Positions 9,361 to 18,324 are shown, numbered from the stretch's first letter. The stretch: 51,554 nt of DNA from Acidobacteriota bacterium (GCA_018000455.1 JAGNJW010000034.1:1-51554), one strand, 5' to 3'. The notes: generated by a model from the letters alone, not told the origin. Numbers and translations are program-made.

Positions 9361-10076
9361 GCCGGCGACCGTCCCGCGGCGACACCGCTGGCAAAAACGC
9401 GCACGGCCGATTCGAGCACGATGCGGCCGTCGGCGCTGCCGAGCGACGGCTCGCAGGCGCGCTCAGGATGCGGCATCAGACCGACAACGTTGCGTCGGGC
9501 GTTGCAGATGCCGGCGATGTTGTTGAGCGAGCCATTGGGGTTACCGGCCTCGGACGCCTGGCCGGTCTCGTCGACGTAGCGGAAAACGACGCGGCGCTCG
9601 TGTTCGAGGGCGTCGATGACCTCGGGCGCAGCGAAGTAGTTGCCTTCGCCGTGGGCGATCGGCAGCCGAAGCACCTGACCTGCCGTGCAGGCGGCGGTGA
9701 ACGGCGTATCCACGGCCTCGACGCGCACGTTCACGAGTTTCGACATGAACTTGATGGCCCGGTTGCGCACCATCGCCCCCGGGAGCAGGCCCGCTTCGAG
9801 CAGCACCTGGAAGCCGTTGCAGATGCCAAGCACCGGCCCGCCACGCTCAGCGAAGGCGCTCACGGCGGCCATGATCGGCGAAAACTTCGCGATCGCGCCG
9901 GTGCGCAAGTAGTCGCCGTGGGCGAACCCACCGGGCAGGATGACGGCGTCGGCGCCGCCGAGGCTCGTGTCCTTGTGCCAGACCAGCGCCGAGTGTTGGC
10001 CGACCACTGCACTCGCCGCGTGAAAAGCGTCGTGGTCGGAATTGGACCCCGGAAACACGATCACCGCAAAGGTCAT
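9357..10076 (-). CDS. purQ: Phosphoribosylformylglycinamidine synthase subunit PurQ (glutaminase)
   Basis: Class I glutamine amidotransferase that supplies ammonia to PurL. The ATG at 10076 (MTFAVIVFPGSNSDHDAFHA) gives 239 residues, typical of PurQ. The nucleophile Cys lies in 'GPVLGICNGFQVLLEAGLL', the N-terminal PGGFAHGDYLR block is present, and the C-terminal His/Glu pair lies in 'GLMPHPERACEP'. It follows purS after 34 bases and overlaps the membrane gene by 4 bases at its end. A longer in-frame reading upstream runs through purS in another frame and is rejected. Confidence 0.96.
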   Translation of the reverse strand: MTFAVIVFPGSNSDHDAFHAASAVVGQHSALVWHKDTSLGGADAVILPGGFAHGDYLRTGAIAKFSPIMAAVSAFAERGGPVLGICNGFQVLLEAGLLPGAMVRNRAIKFMSKLVNVRVEAVDTPFTAACTAGQVLRLPIAHGEGNYFAAPEVIDALEHERRVVFRYVDETGQASEAGNPNGSLNNIAGICNARRNVVGLMPHPERACEPSLGSADGRIVLESAVRVFASGVAAGRSPA

Positions 10077-10110
10077 GGCGTGCCCCAGCCCCCAGCCCCC
10101 TGTCGGCGCA

Positions 10111-10350
10111 TCACAGCACTTCCACCCGGTAGCTCTCGATGACGGGGTTGGCCAGCAACGTCGACGCCATCTCGGCCACGCGCGCCTCGGCGGCGGCACG
10201 ATCGTCGCCATCGAGCTCGACCTCGAAGAACTTGCCTTGGCGCACGTCGCGCACGTCGCCGTAACCCAGCGAGTGCAGGGCCTCGGCCACGACACGGCCT
10301 TGCGGGTCGAACACCGATGGCTTCAGAGTCACATACACTCGCGCTCGCAT
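10111..10350 (-). CDS. purS: Phosphoribosylformylglycinamidine synthase subunit PurS
   Basis: A 79-residue small subunit that bridges PurQ and PurL in the multi-subunit FGAM synthase and is required for ammonia channelling. The sequence MRARVYVTLKPSVFDPQGRV, the central 'LGYGDVRDVRQGKFFEVELD' and the C-terminal 'LLANPVIESYRVEVL' are classic PurS. Its place between purB and purQ and its length match Gram-positive and deep-branching Gram-negative pur operons. Confidence 0.95.
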   Translation of the reverse strand: MRARVYVTLKPSVFDPQGRVVAEALHSLGYGDVRDVRQGKFFEVELDGDDRAAAEARVAEMASTLLANPVIESYRVEVL

Positions 10351-10364
10351 GGTCGTTGTGTTCC

Positions 10365-11666
10365 TTACTGCGCGCTGGGAAAGACCCGCGCGAAGATCGC
10401 GTCCACGTTCCGGAGCTGTTCATCGAGATCGAACGCCCGATCGATCTCGCGCGCGTCGAGCACGCGCATCACGTCCGGATCTGCCAGCAGCAGGGTCTTG
10501 AAGTCGGTGCGGTCATGGAACGACCGCATGGCGTTGCGCTGCACCCATTCGTAGGCCTGTTCCCGCGAGATATCGCGACGCGCCAGCTCCAGCAGGATCT
10601 GTCCCGAGAAGACCACGCCGCGAGAACGCTCGAGATTGTCGCGCATCCTGTCGGCGTAGACCACCATTCCGCTCACGATGCGCGTGAAGCGTCGTAGCAT
10701 GTGATCGAGTGCGATGAAGCTGTCGGGCACGATGACGCGTTCGACCGACGAATGCGAGATGTCGCGTTCGTGCCAGAGCGCCACGTTCTCGAACGCGGCG
10801 CCGGCGTTGGCGCGCAGCAGCCGTGCCAGACCGACGATTTGCTCGCAGCCGATGGGATTGCGCTTGTGCGGCATCGCCGACGAGCCCTTCTGGCCCTTGG
10901 CGAACGGCTCCTCGACCTCGCCGATCTCGGTCTTCTGGAGGCCGCGAATCTCGAGCGCGAACGTTTCGAGCGAGGCGCCCGTGATGGCAAGCGCCGAGAG
11001 CAGTTCGGCGTGCCGGTCGCGCTGGACGACCTGAGTGGAGATGGGCGCCGGCATGAGGCCGAGGCGGCGGCACACGCTGTCTTCGATGGCGGGATCGAGG
11101 TGGGCAAAGGTGCCCACGGCACCGGAGATCTTGCCGACGGCGATCGCGGCGCGGGCCCGCGTCACGCGGCCGATGTCGCGCCCGAGCTGGTCGTACCACA
11201 ACGCGAGCTTCAGCCCGAAAGTCATCGGCTCGGCATGCACGCCGTGGGTGCGGCCGATCATCGGCGTGCGCCGATGTTCCTCGGCGCGGGACTTGACGGC
11301 CTCGCGCAGGGCCGCCAGCAGTGTCAGCACGAGGTCGGTCGCCTCGGCCATCTGGAGCGCCTGCGCGGTGTCGACGACGTCCGACGAGGTGAGGCCGAAG
11401 TGCAGCCAGCGGGCCGATGGACCGACGTGCTCGGCGACCGAGGTCGTGAAGGCGATCACGTCGTGCTGGGTGGTCTTCTCGATCGCCTCGATGCGCGCGA
11501 TGTCGAAGGCGGCCTTGGCGCGCAGATCACGGGCGGCCTCGGCGGGCACCAGGCCGGCGGCGGCCATCGCGTCGGTGGCCGCCAATTCCACCGCCAGCCA
11601 CGTCTCGTAGCGCCGTTCTTCCGTCCAGATGCGCCCCATCTCGGGGTTGGTGTATCGCCGGATCAT
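10365..11666 (-). CDS. purB: Adenylosuccinate lyase
   Basis: Splits SAICAR to AICAR and adenylosuccinate to AMP, releasing fumarate. The ATG at 11666 (MIRRYTNPEMGRIWTEERRY) gives 433 residues, a standard short PurB. The superfamily signature loop 'GSSAMPHKRNP', the catalytic His block 'GRTHGVHAEP', and 'TTQHDVIAF' and 'GLTSSDVVDTA' are present. The start overlaps the stop of the upstream M16 protease by 4 bases (ATGA), and purS follows 14 bases after the stop. Confidence 0.96.
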   Translation of the reverse strand: MIRRYTNPEMGRIWTEERRYETWLAVELAATDAMAAAGLVPAEAARDLRAKAAFDIARIEAIEKTTQHDVIAFTTSVAEHVGPSARWLHFGLTSSDVVDTAQALQMAEATDLVLTLLAALREAVKSRAEEHRRTPMIGRTHGVHAEPMTFGLKLALWYDQLGRDIGRVTRARAAIAVGKISGAVGTFAHLDPAIEDSVCRRLGLMPAPISTQVVQRDRHAELLSALAITGASLETFALEIRGLQKTEIGEVEEPFAKGQKGSSAMPHKRNPIGCEQIVGLARLLRANAGAAFENVALWHERDISHSSVERVIVPDSFIALDHMLRRFTRIVSGMVVYADRMRDNLERSRGVVFSGQILLELARRDISREQAYEWVQRNAMRSFHDRTDFKTLLLADPDVMRVLDAREIDRAFDLDEQLRNVDAIFARVFPSAQ

Positions 11667-12934
11667 GCCAGTGCCAGTTGCGCCGCCGCGAATGACGTGG
11701 GCGCGCCGCCGCCGAGCACCGTGAGGCTCAACGGGCCGGCGGGAAGGAGCCGCTGGGCGACGCGGGCGATGTCGGCGTCGCTCACCACGTCGATGGCCGT
11801 GAGCATGTCGTCGAGCGACTCGCCGGTATCCCCGTAGATCTCCTGCCGGGCAAGATGTGTCATCCGGCTCGACGTGCTTTCGAGACCCAGCATGAGGCTG
11901 CCCTTGAGGTGGTCCTTCGCCCGCTGCAGTTCGCCGGGCACGAGCGGATCGGCCTTGAAGCGGCGCACTTCGGCCATGACGACCTCCACGAGCTCGCGCA
12001 CGGAGTCGTTGGCGCAGCCGGCGTAGATGGTGACCGCGCCGGTGTCGCGGTAGGTGCTGAGGCTCGAGAACACCGAGTAGGCGAGCCCCCGCTTCTCGCG
12101 GACGTTCTGGAACAGCCGTGAGCTCATCGAACCACCGAGCATCGTATTGAGCGCGTAGGCCACGTAGCGATCGCTGTCGCCATGCGACAGCCCCGGCCCG
12201 CCCAGGCACACGTGGCTCTGCTCGAGATCCTTGGAACGCACGATCACTTCGAAGGCGGGTGCCGGGGCCGTCTCCTCGACCGCAGCCGTCGAGACGCCAG
12301 CCCGAACGAAGGCCGCGCTCACCAGGTCGCGGACGCGGTCGTGCTCCAGGTTTCCCACTGCCGCCACGATGAAGTTCGGAGCGACGTAGGCATCCTGGAA
12401 GTAGCGCCGGAGCGCATCGCGATCGAGTGCGGAGACGGTATCGGGCTCGCCCAGGATCGGCCGGCCGAGCGGATGCGCGGGCCACATCGCGCCGGCGAAG
12501 ATCTCGTGCACGAGGTCATCGGGCGTGTCCTCGACCATCTTGATCTCTTCGAGGACGACCTTCTTCTCGCGCTCGATCTCGGCCGAGTCGAAGGCCGGCG
12601 ACGTCACGAGATCCGACAGCACGTCCACGGCCAGAGGCAGGTGCTCGTCGAGAACCTTGATGAAATAGCCGGCGTATTCCTTCGAGGTGAAAGCGTCGAG
12701 GTGACCGCCGATGGAATCGATCTGCTGGGCGAGGTCTTCCGCCGAGCGCGTGTCGGTGCCCTTGAAGAGCATGTGCTCGACGAAGTGCGCGATGCCCTCG
12801 TGCACGCGAGGCTCATGGCGCGATCCCCGCGTGAGCCAGACGCCGATGCTCACGGAACGCACATGCGGCATGCGTTCGGTGACCAGGCGAAGTCCGTTCG
12901 GCAGGACCTCACGGCGGATGGCGGCGTCGGGCAC
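11663..12934 (-). CDS. M16 family zinc peptidase (PqqL/processing-protease type)
   Basis: A 423-residue metallopeptidase of the pitrilysin/mitochondrial-processing-peptidase family. The inverted zinc motif HxxEH is intact as HFVEH (His50, Glu53, His54), and the distal zinc Glu lies near residue 130 in 'EREKKVVLEEIKM', so it should be catalytically active. The C-terminal half is the usual non-catalytic M16 repeat. No signal peptide is evident, suggesting a cytoplasmic location. It is the first gene of the purine operon: a candidate promoter lies upstream and purB is coupled by ATGA. Why a protease leads purine genes is not obvious; it may be chance operon growth. The substrate is unknown. Confidence 0.92.
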   Translation of the reverse strand: MPDAAIRREVLPNGLRLVTERMPHVRSVSIGVWLTRGSRHEPRVHEGIAHFVEHMLFKGTDTRSAEDLAQQIDSIGGHLDAFTSKEYAGYFIKVLDEHLPLAVDVLSDLVTSPAFDSAEIEREKKVVLEEIKMVEDTPDDLVHEIFAGAMWPAHPLGRPILGEPDTVSALDRDALRRYFQDAYVAPNFIVAAVGNLEHDRVRDLVSAAFVRAGVSTAAVEETAPAPAFEVIVRSKDLEQSHVCLGGPGLSHGDSDRYVAYALNTMLGGSMSSRLFQNVREKRGLAYSVFSSLSTYRDTGAVTIYAGCANDSVRELVEVVMAEVRRFKADPLVPGELQRAKDHLKGSLMLGLESTSSRMTHLARQEIYGDTGESLDDMLTAIDVVSDADIARVAQRLLPAGPLSLTVLGGGAPTSFAAAQLALA

Positions 12935-13000
12935 GATGGCGGGCGGACCTCTACGGCCTGGAAAACTTCTAAAGTATTGACTGGAAAGGAATTAAGCCCA

Positions 13001-13029
13001 ATCATATCATGCACGTTGACGGCGTGCAA
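13001..13029 (-). promoter_or_regulatory. Candidate promoter for the M16-pur operon
   Basis: Minus strand: TTGCAC (13029-13024), 17-base spacer, TATGAT (13006-13001), with a predicted start near 12994. It lies in the AT-richer 178-base gap between the divergent protease and rlmN genes. The -10 is strong (5 of 6) and the -35 moderate. No riboswitch-like fold was recognised in the 60-base leader. Confidence 0.45.
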
Positions 13030-13112
13030 GGGTCGGCCGCGGCAATCAGGTGGCGTGGCGCGAATGCTACACTCGCCCTTCGCGCAAGTCGCAGAGTGCG
13101 CGTGAGATCCCC

Positions 13113-14192
13113 GTGCCACGCGACGCCCCACCAGACCTCGCCGAACTCAGCCTCGCCGACCTCGAGGCGTGGATCGTCGCCCGCGGGTTGCCGCGGTTCC
13201 GCGCCCGGCAGATCTACGCCTGGGTCTGGAAGCGGGGCGCGACCAGCTTCGACCAGATGAGCGACCTCGGGCGCGACCTGCGCGCCGCGCTGGCCGCCGA
13301 TCTCGTGCTCTCGACCCCTTCGGTCGTTCGCCAGGACATCTCGGAAGACGGCACCAGGAAGCTCGTCCTTGGTCTCGCCGACCTCCGGCAGATCGAATGC
13401 GTCTACATCCCCGACACGCCGTCACAGACCTTCTGTGTGTCGACGCAGGTGGGCTGCGCCATGGGGTGCGCCTTCTGCCTCACGGGCAAGATGGGTCTCG
13501 TGCGCCACCTCACCGCCGGGGAGATCGCGGCGCAGGTACGCGTGCTGGCCGGCGTCACCGGGCTGCTCCACTCGGCCTTCAACATCGTGCTCATGGGGAT
13601 GGGCGAACCCCTGCACAACTACGACGCCACGATGAAGGCGCTGGCGCTGCTGAACGAGCCGCACGGGATGGCGCTGCCGCCGAAACGGGTCACGCTCTCC
13701 ACCGTGGGCCTCGTGCCCATGCTCGACAAACTGGCGGTCGAGCCACTGATGCCGAACCTGGCAATTTCACTGCATGCCACTACCGAGGAGCAACGGCTGG
13801 CCATCGTGCCGCCGAGTGGTAAGTACGGATTGCGGGCCATTCTCGACGCCTGCCGGCGCTTCCCGCTCGCCAAGCGCAGCCGCATCACCTTTGAGTACGT
13901 CATGCTCGACGGGGTCAACGACACACCGGTCGACGCCCGCCGCCTGGTGAAGCTGCTCGCCGGCATCAAGGCCAAGGTCAACCTGATTCCTCTCAACGCA
14001 GCGCCCGGCATCCCCTTCGACCGCCCGTCCGATGCTCGCGTCAACGCCTTCGCGCGCATCCTGGCGGGCCGGGGCATGACCGTGTCGGTGCGCAAGAGCC
14101 GCGGACGCGACATCCGGGCGGCGTGCGGGCAGCTCATCGTGGAGGGCGGGCGCACGAAGAGCGCCGCTCAGGCTCTCGCGGCGGCGCTCTGA
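13113..14192 (+). CDS. rlmN: Dual-specificity 23S rRNA/tRNA adenine-C2 methyltransferase RlmN
   Basis: Radical SAM enzyme that methylates C2 of A2503 in 23S rRNA and A37 in some tRNAs. The GTG at 13113 gives 359 residues, typical; a start at 13050 would add 21 residues without family resemblance. The N-terminal HhH-like segment 'GLPRFRARQIYAWVWKRG' is typical. The 4Fe-4S CxxxCxxC is at residues 115-122 (CAMGCAFC). 'VLMGMGEPLHNYD' and the C-terminal reactive Cys in 'DIRAACGQL' are present, so both catalytic cysteines seem to be there. It diverges from the purine operon, and an esterase gene follows after 12 bases. Confidence 0.95.
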   Translation: MPRDAPPDLAELSLADLEAWIVARGLPRFRARQIYAWVWKRGATSFDQMSDLGRDLRAALAADLVLSTPSVVRQDISEDGTRKLVLGLADLRQIECVYIPDTPSQTFCVSTQVGCAMGCAFCLTGKMGLVRHLTAGEIAAQVRVLAGVTGLLHSAFNIVLMGMGEPLHNYDATMKALALLNEPHGMALPPKRVTLSTVGLVPMLDKLAVEPLMPNLAISLHATTEEQRLAIVPPSGKYGLRAILDACRRFPLAKRSRITFEYVMLDGVNDTPVDARRLVKLLAGIKAKVNLIPLNAAPGIPFDRPSDARVNAFARILAGRGMTVSVRKSRGRDIRAACGQLIVEGGRTKSAAQALAAAL

Positions 14193-14204
14193 CCACCCGG
14201 CACC

Positions 14205-15392
14205 ATGCAGATGCTGCGCCTGTCACTCGTGCTCGTCGCCGCGCTCGCCACCGCCTGTGCCAGTGAGCCCCGTAGCGCTCGCGATCTCCTGAAGCAGCTG
14301 GATCGTGAAACCGATCCGCAGGCGCGTGGTGCGCTCGTCGAGCGTTTCCTGGAGGCGCGCGGCGGCAACCCCATCGTGGACCAGAACGCCCGACTCACCT
14401 TCTTCGTGAAGGATGACCCTTCGCGACCCGCGCCACGCATCGTCGGCGACTTCAACGCCTGGGCCACGACGCCCCAGGGCTACGACCAGACGGCCGGGAC
14501 ACCGACGCGGATCGAAGGCACGCCGTGGTCGTATGTCGAAGGCAATGCCTTTACGAATGCGCGGCTCGAATACGTCTTCCTCTACGAGAAAGACACGGCA
14601 CCCGACCCACGCAACCCACGGACGATCCGCACCTTCTCCGGTGAGCGCTCCGAAATCCGCATGCCCTTCTTCACGGCGCACCCCGAGGTCGATGGTCCGA
14701 CGCCGGGGCAGACCGGCCGCCTCACGGAGGAGGTCGTGGTGAGCCGGGCACTCAGGGCCGCGCGCCGCGTGTGGACCTATGTGCCCTCGGGCTACGAGTC
14801 GTCGCAGGACATCTACCCGACTGTCTATTTCCTCGACGGCGGCAACTACGCGGGCTGGATGGAAGTACCGTCGGTGCTCGACAAGCTGATCGCAAAGCGG
14901 CGGATTCCGCCGGTGATCGCGGTGTTCGTGGAGCCGGCCAGCCGCCAGGAAGAGTATTCGCGAAGCCCGGCCTGGCGGGCCTTCATCACGACCGAACTGG
15001 TGCCGATGATCGACGCGAAGCTGCGGACGTTCCCGGCACCCGAACAACGGATGATCTTCGGAAGTTCGCTCGGCGGTTACGGCGCCGTCGACCTGGCCGT
15101 CGCACACCCGGACGTTTTCGGTCTGTGCGCCTCCATCGCGCCGCCGGCCCAGACCTCCACGCTCCTGACCAGCCAGACCGAGGGCCAGCGCGCCATCCAC
15201 GGCGTGCGCTTCTTCGTGCTCGGCGCGGTCTACGACACCGACGTCCAAGGCGCGCGCACGCTGCGCACCGCGCTCGTCGAAGCGTCGGCCGACGTGACCT
15301 ACGAAGAAGTGCCCGAAGGGCACGCAGCCGAGACGTTCCGGACGCACATCGACAACGCGCTCAAGGCGCTGCTGCCAGCGCCGATCTCCTGA
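14205..15392 (+). CDS. Lipoprotein esterase (Fes/esterase-D-like) with N-terminal E-set domain
   Basis: A predicted lipoprotein: signal peptide residues 1-17, with a lipobox-like ATAC and Cys18. Residues 60-160 look like an immunoglobulin-like CBM48/E-set domain ('RIVGDFNAWATTP'). The C-terminal half is an alpha/beta-hydrolase of the putative-esterase family, with nucleophile Ser288 in GSSLGGYG, an acid near 344-346 and His373 in 'EGHAAE'. This layout matches enterochelin-esterase-like and feruloyl-esterase-like proteins. The substrate is unknown; a siderophore or sugar ester is plausible. It lies 12 bases after rlmN, so they may share a transcript, and it converges with mtaB. Confidence 0.85.
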   Translation: MQMLRLSLVLVAALATACASEPRSARDLLKQLDRETDPQARGALVERFLEARGGNPIVDQNARLTFFVKDDPSRPAPRIVGDFNAWATTPQGYDQTAGTPTRIEGTPWSYVEGNAFTNARLEYVFLYEKDTAPDPRNPRTIRTFSGERSEIRMPFFTAHPEVDGPTPGQTGRLTEEVVVSRALRAARRVWTYVPSGYESSQDIYPTVYFLDGGNYAGWMEVPSVLDKLIAKRRIPPVIAVFVEPASRQEEYSRSPAWRAFITTELVPMIDAKLRTFPAPEQRMIFGSSLGGYGAVDLAVAHPDVFGLCASIAPPAQTSTLLTSQTEGQRAIHGVRFFVLGAVYDTDVQGARTLRTALVEASADVTYEEVPEGHAAETFRTHIDNALKALLPAPIS

Positions 15393-15401
15393 TCGGTCGG
15401 C

Positions 15402-16646
15402 TCAGCCCGGCACGACGCCGCTCTCCGGCGGCGGCACCAGGACGTCGACCCACTCGTTGCGGGCGCGGCCCGGTGGCACCGCCACCCTCAGATAGTTGTC
15501 GGTCACCGCGGTCTGGCCATCGTCGATGGTCAGCGCAGGCCGCACCCGCCCGGTCTGCGAGGCGCGAAAGCGCGCGGCGAGCGTCCGCGAGATGTCGCGG
15601 AGGCGCTGCGCTCGCGCCTTGACGACACTACCGTGCACCTTTCCCGGCATGGCTTCGGCGGCAGTGCCGGGGCGATCCGAGTAGGGGAACACGTGCAGAT
15701 GCGTCAGGGGCGACGTGTCGAGGTAGCGGGCGAGCGTCTCGGCGTGCGCGTCGCTCTCTCCAGGGAATCCCACGATCAGATCCGAGCCAAGGGCCGCATC
15801 CGGCATCCGCCGCCGCACCTCGTCCACGAGCGTGGCATAGCGTTCGAGGGTGTAGGGCCGGCGCATCGCGGCCAGTATTTCGTCGGCAGCGTGCTGCAGC
15901 GGCAGATGCAGGTGCGCGGCGAAGCGGGCCGGATGCCCGGCCACGACGTCGAGCACGGCGGGCGTGCAGTCCATCGGCTCGAGCGAGCTGACGCGGAGGC
16001 GGACGTCGCCGGGCTCGGCGGCCATCGCCGCCAGCAGGTCGGCCAGCGTTGACGGAATGGGGAGATCACGACCCCAGGCGCCGAGGTGCACGCCGGTCAA
16101 GGCAACCTCGCGATAGCCCGCCGCCACCACCGATCGCAGTTCGCCGAGCACCTCGTCGAGCCCGCGGCTTCGGCTGGTACCGCGCGTCCGCGGGATGATG
16201 CAATAGCTGCAGACTTCGTCGCAGCCGGTCTGCGCGCGCAACGTCCAGGCGGTGCGTCCCATCAGGCCGGGACCCGGTGGGCGCCCACACGGCCCGTCGC
16301 CAGGCGTGATGTCCAGCAGCGGCAGAAGAGTCAACGCGAGCGTCGCCTTGGCAGTGTTCGGCACGACGGCCGTCACCCCGGGGAGTCCGCTCACGTCCTC
16401 CGATGCCCGCGTGGCGAAGCAACCCGTCACGACGATCCTGGCGGCGGGATTCTCGCGGTGGATGCGGCGGATGGTTTGTCGCGCCCCCTGGTCGGCGCTG
16501 GCCGTAACCGAGCACGTGTTCACCAGCACTACGTCGGCCGCCTCGCTCGACGCGGCCGTGGCACCGGCCATCGTCAGCGCTGCCTCGACGCCGAGGGAAT
16601 CGGCCTGGTTGACACGGCACCCGAAGGTGACGACCGCGTACTTCAT
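15402..16646 (-). CDS. mtaB: tRNA t6A37 methylthiotransferase MtaB-like
   Basis: Radical SAM methylthiotransferase that probably converts t6A37 to ms2t6A in ANN-decoding tRNAs. The ATG at 16646 (MKYAVVTFGCRVNQADSLGV) gives 414 residues. The N-terminal UPF0004 domain carries three cluster cysteines (FGCRVNQ, NTCSVT, TGCFAT). The radical SAM motif is CDEVCSYC, followed by 'IIPRTRGTSRSRG' as in MtaB. 'LPLQHAADEILAAMRRPY' and 'SDLIVGFPGES' are also present, and a short TRAM-like C-terminus ends the protein. The start overlaps the purD stop by 4 bases (ATGA). MtaB is favoured over MiaB by the RGTSRSR sequence, but not proven. Confidence 0.9.
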   Translation of the reverse strand: MKYAVVTFGCRVNQADSLGVEAALTMAGATAASSEAADVVLVNTCSVTASADQGARQTIRRIHRENPAARIVVTGCFATRASEDVSGLPGVTAVVPNTAKATLALTLLPLLDITPGDGPCGRPPGPGLMGRTAWTLRAQTGCDEVCSYCIIPRTRGTSRSRGLDEVLGELRSVVAAGYREVALTGVHLGAWGRDLPIPSTLADLLAAMAAEPGDVRLRVSSLEPMDCTPAVLDVVAGHPARFAAHLHLPLQHAADEILAAMRRPYTLERYATLVDEVRRRMPDAALGSDLIVGFPGESDAHAETLARYLDTSPLTHLHVFPYSDRPGTAAEAMPGKVHGSVVKARAQRLRDISRTLAARFRASQTGRVRPALTIDDGQTAVTDNYLRVAVPPGRARNEWVDVLVPPPESGVVPG

Positions 16647-17926
16647 CCCGGGCTCCCGGTGAGCGCCCGGGCGCCGATGTCGGTGCGGTACTGCATGCCA
16701 CGAAAGTGGATGCGGCCGACGGCGTCGTAGGCGGCAGCGATGGCGTCGGCGTAGCTGGCTGCGCGGCCGACGACGGTCAGCACGCGCCCGCCAGACACGA
16801 CCAGTGCGGCGCCACGCGCGGCGATGCCGGCACACCGCACCGCCACACCGGGACACTCCGCGCGCACGCGGTCGAGCCCGTGAATCTCGTGGCCGGTGTC
16901 GAGCGGACCTGGATAGCCTCCAGAAGCCAGGACGACGCCGGCGGTCACATCCCTGCTGAAGCTGAGCGCCGTCGGCAACCTCTGGCCGGAAGCGGCCCGC
17001 GCCAGCACCGGCCCGAGAGGCTCGTCGAGCAGCGGCAGCACCACCTGCGCTTCCGGATCGCCGAAGCGACAATTGAACTCGATGACCTTGGGCCCGGCGC
17101 TGGTCAGCATGAGCCCACAATAGAGGAAGCCGGTGAACGGAGTGCCTTCGGCGGCCATGCCGCTGAGCACGGGCTGGACGATCTCGCGTTCGATGCGCGC
17201 ACAAAGACCGCCGTCCACCAGCACACTCGGGGAAAACGCCCCCATGCCGCCGGTGTTCGGGCCGAGGTCGCCATCGAGCAGGCGCTTGTGATCCTGGGCC
17301 GTGCCGCAGGCGACGAAGTGCTCTCCGGCGGCAACGGCGAAGTACGACAGTTCGGGCCCAACCAGGCACTCCTCCAGCACGATGCGGGCGCCAGCGGCGC
17401 CGAAGGCGCCAGCGACCATCGACAGGCGCACCGCGGCCTCGGCCTCGGCAGCATCCGCGGCGACGACGACGCCCTTGCCCCCGGCAAGCCCGTCGGCCTT
17501 CACCACGACGGGCCAGCCGAGCACGCCGGAGCGGAGGGTGTCGAGCGCGTCGTCCAGGGTTTCGCAGACACGGGCCTCGGCGGTCGGCACGCCGTGACGC
17601 CCCATCAGGCCCTTGGCGAACGCCTTGCTCGTCTCGATCCTGGCGGCGGCGAGCGTTGGGCCGAAGATCAAGCGGCCCGCGGCAAGAAATCGGTCGGCGA
17701 CGCCGGCAGCCAACGGTGCTTCCGGGCCGATCACAGTGAGGTCCGCGCCCTGGGTCTCGGCCAGCGCGAGTACCGCGGCCGGATCGTTCGGGTCCAAGGC
17801 GATGGTACGGACGTCGCGGGCGATGCCGGGGTTACCCGGCGCGCAGACGACCGAGTCACCGCCTGCCTCCAGCGCGACCGACAGGGCATGTTCGCGGGCA
17901 CCGGCCCCAACGACGAGCAGCTTCAT
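16643..17926 (-). CDS. purD: Phosphoribosylamine-glycine ligase (GAR synthetase)
   Basis: ATP-grasp enzyme joining phosphoribosylamine and glycine, step 2 of purine synthesis. The ATG at 17926 (MKLLVVGAGAREHALSVAL) gives 427 residues, the normal length. Landmarks are the N-terminal 'GAGAREHAL', 'VVKADGLAGGKGVVVA' (ATP-grasp glycine loop), 'GPNTGGMGAFSPS' and 'FNCRFGDPEAQVVLPLL'. It is separated from the main purine operon and coupled to mtaB by ATGA. It diverges from rpsU across a 163-base gap where no good promoter pair was found for this gene. Confidence 0.96.
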   Translation of the reverse strand: MKLLVVGAGAREHALSVALEAGGDSVVCAPGNPGIARDVRTIALDPNDPAAVLALAETQGADLTVIGPEAPLAAGVADRFLAAGRLIFGPTLAAARIETSKAFAKGLMGRHGVPTAEARVCETLDDALDTLRSGVLGWPVVVKADGLAGGKGVVVAADAAEAEAAVRLSMVAGAFGAAGARIVLEECLVGPELSYFAVAAGEHFVACGTAQDHKRLLDGDLGPNTGGMGAFSPSVLVDGGLCARIEREIVQPVLSGMAAEGTPFTGFLYCGLMLTSAGPKVIEFNCRFGDPEAQVVLPLLDEPLGPVLARAASGQRLPTALSFSRDVTAGVVLASGGYPGPLDTGHEIHGLDRVRAECPGVAVRCAGIAARGAALVVSGGRVLTVVGRAASYADAIAAAYDAVGRIHFRGMQYRTDIGARALTGSPG

Positions 17927-18035
17927 GCCTGCATCCGACCTGTTTTCAATGGGTTGCACGAGCGGCACGCAGAAGTGCGCAGCCGCCAAATGCCCACGTA
18001 GGAGGGCGAAATCGTGTGATAGCCTAGCATATTCA

Positions 18036-18060
18036 CCCGGTCGGCCTTGGGCCGGCCGGG
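18036..18060 (+). promoter_or_regulatory. GC-rich hairpin in the rpsU leader
   Basis: Arms of 11 bases (18036-18046 and 18050-18060) pair throughout, with one G-T pair, around a 3-nt loop. The hairpin ends 10 bases before the very strong Shine-Dalgarno 'gggaggaggtg' (18071-18081). It would fold in the 5' leader of rpsU mRNA and may control translation or stability. No T-run follows in either direction, so termination is less likely. Confidence 0.45.
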
Positions 18061-18089
18061 AACGCCATAAGGGAGGAGGTGAATTCGAG

Positions 18090-18287
18090 ATGGCCGAGGT
18101 GAAAATTCAGGAAGGCGAGTCCATCGAGTCGGCCCTGCGCCGTTTCAAGCGCAAGGTTCAGCAAGAGGACATCATCAAGGACATCAAGAAGCACTCCTTC
18201 TACCTCAAGCCGGGCGACAAGCGCCGGGCGAAGCAGGCGCTGGCGCGTAAGCGCAACCGCAAGAAGCAGCGTCGCGAGGCGGAGTAG
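18090..18287 (+). CDS. rpsU: 30S ribosomal protein S21
   Basis: A 65-residue, highly basic ribosomal protein of the small-subunit platform near the anti-Shine-Dalgarno region, which helps initiation. The start ATG 18090 is fixed by the strong ribosome-binding site at 18071-18081. The sequence MAEVKIQEGESIESALRRFK, followed by 'VQQEDIIKDIKKHSFYLKPG' and a C-terminal Lys/Arg-rich tail, is typical of S21. A GC hairpin lies in its leader and an intrinsic terminator follows at 18357-18409, so it is probably monocistronic. Confidence 0.95.
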   Translation: MAEVKIQEGESIESALRRFKRKVQQEDIIKDIKKHSFYLKPGDKRRAKQALARKRNRKKQRREAE

Positions 18288-18324
18288 TTTCACATCCCGA
18301 AGCGCCGGGTGCAGCGTTCTCCCG

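Noticed and set aside
9128..9394. N-terminal extension of purL
   Set aside because: In-frame but overlaps the 78-residue membrane gene in another frame; the Arg-rich extension does not resemble PurL, and the ATGA junction fixes the start at 9127.
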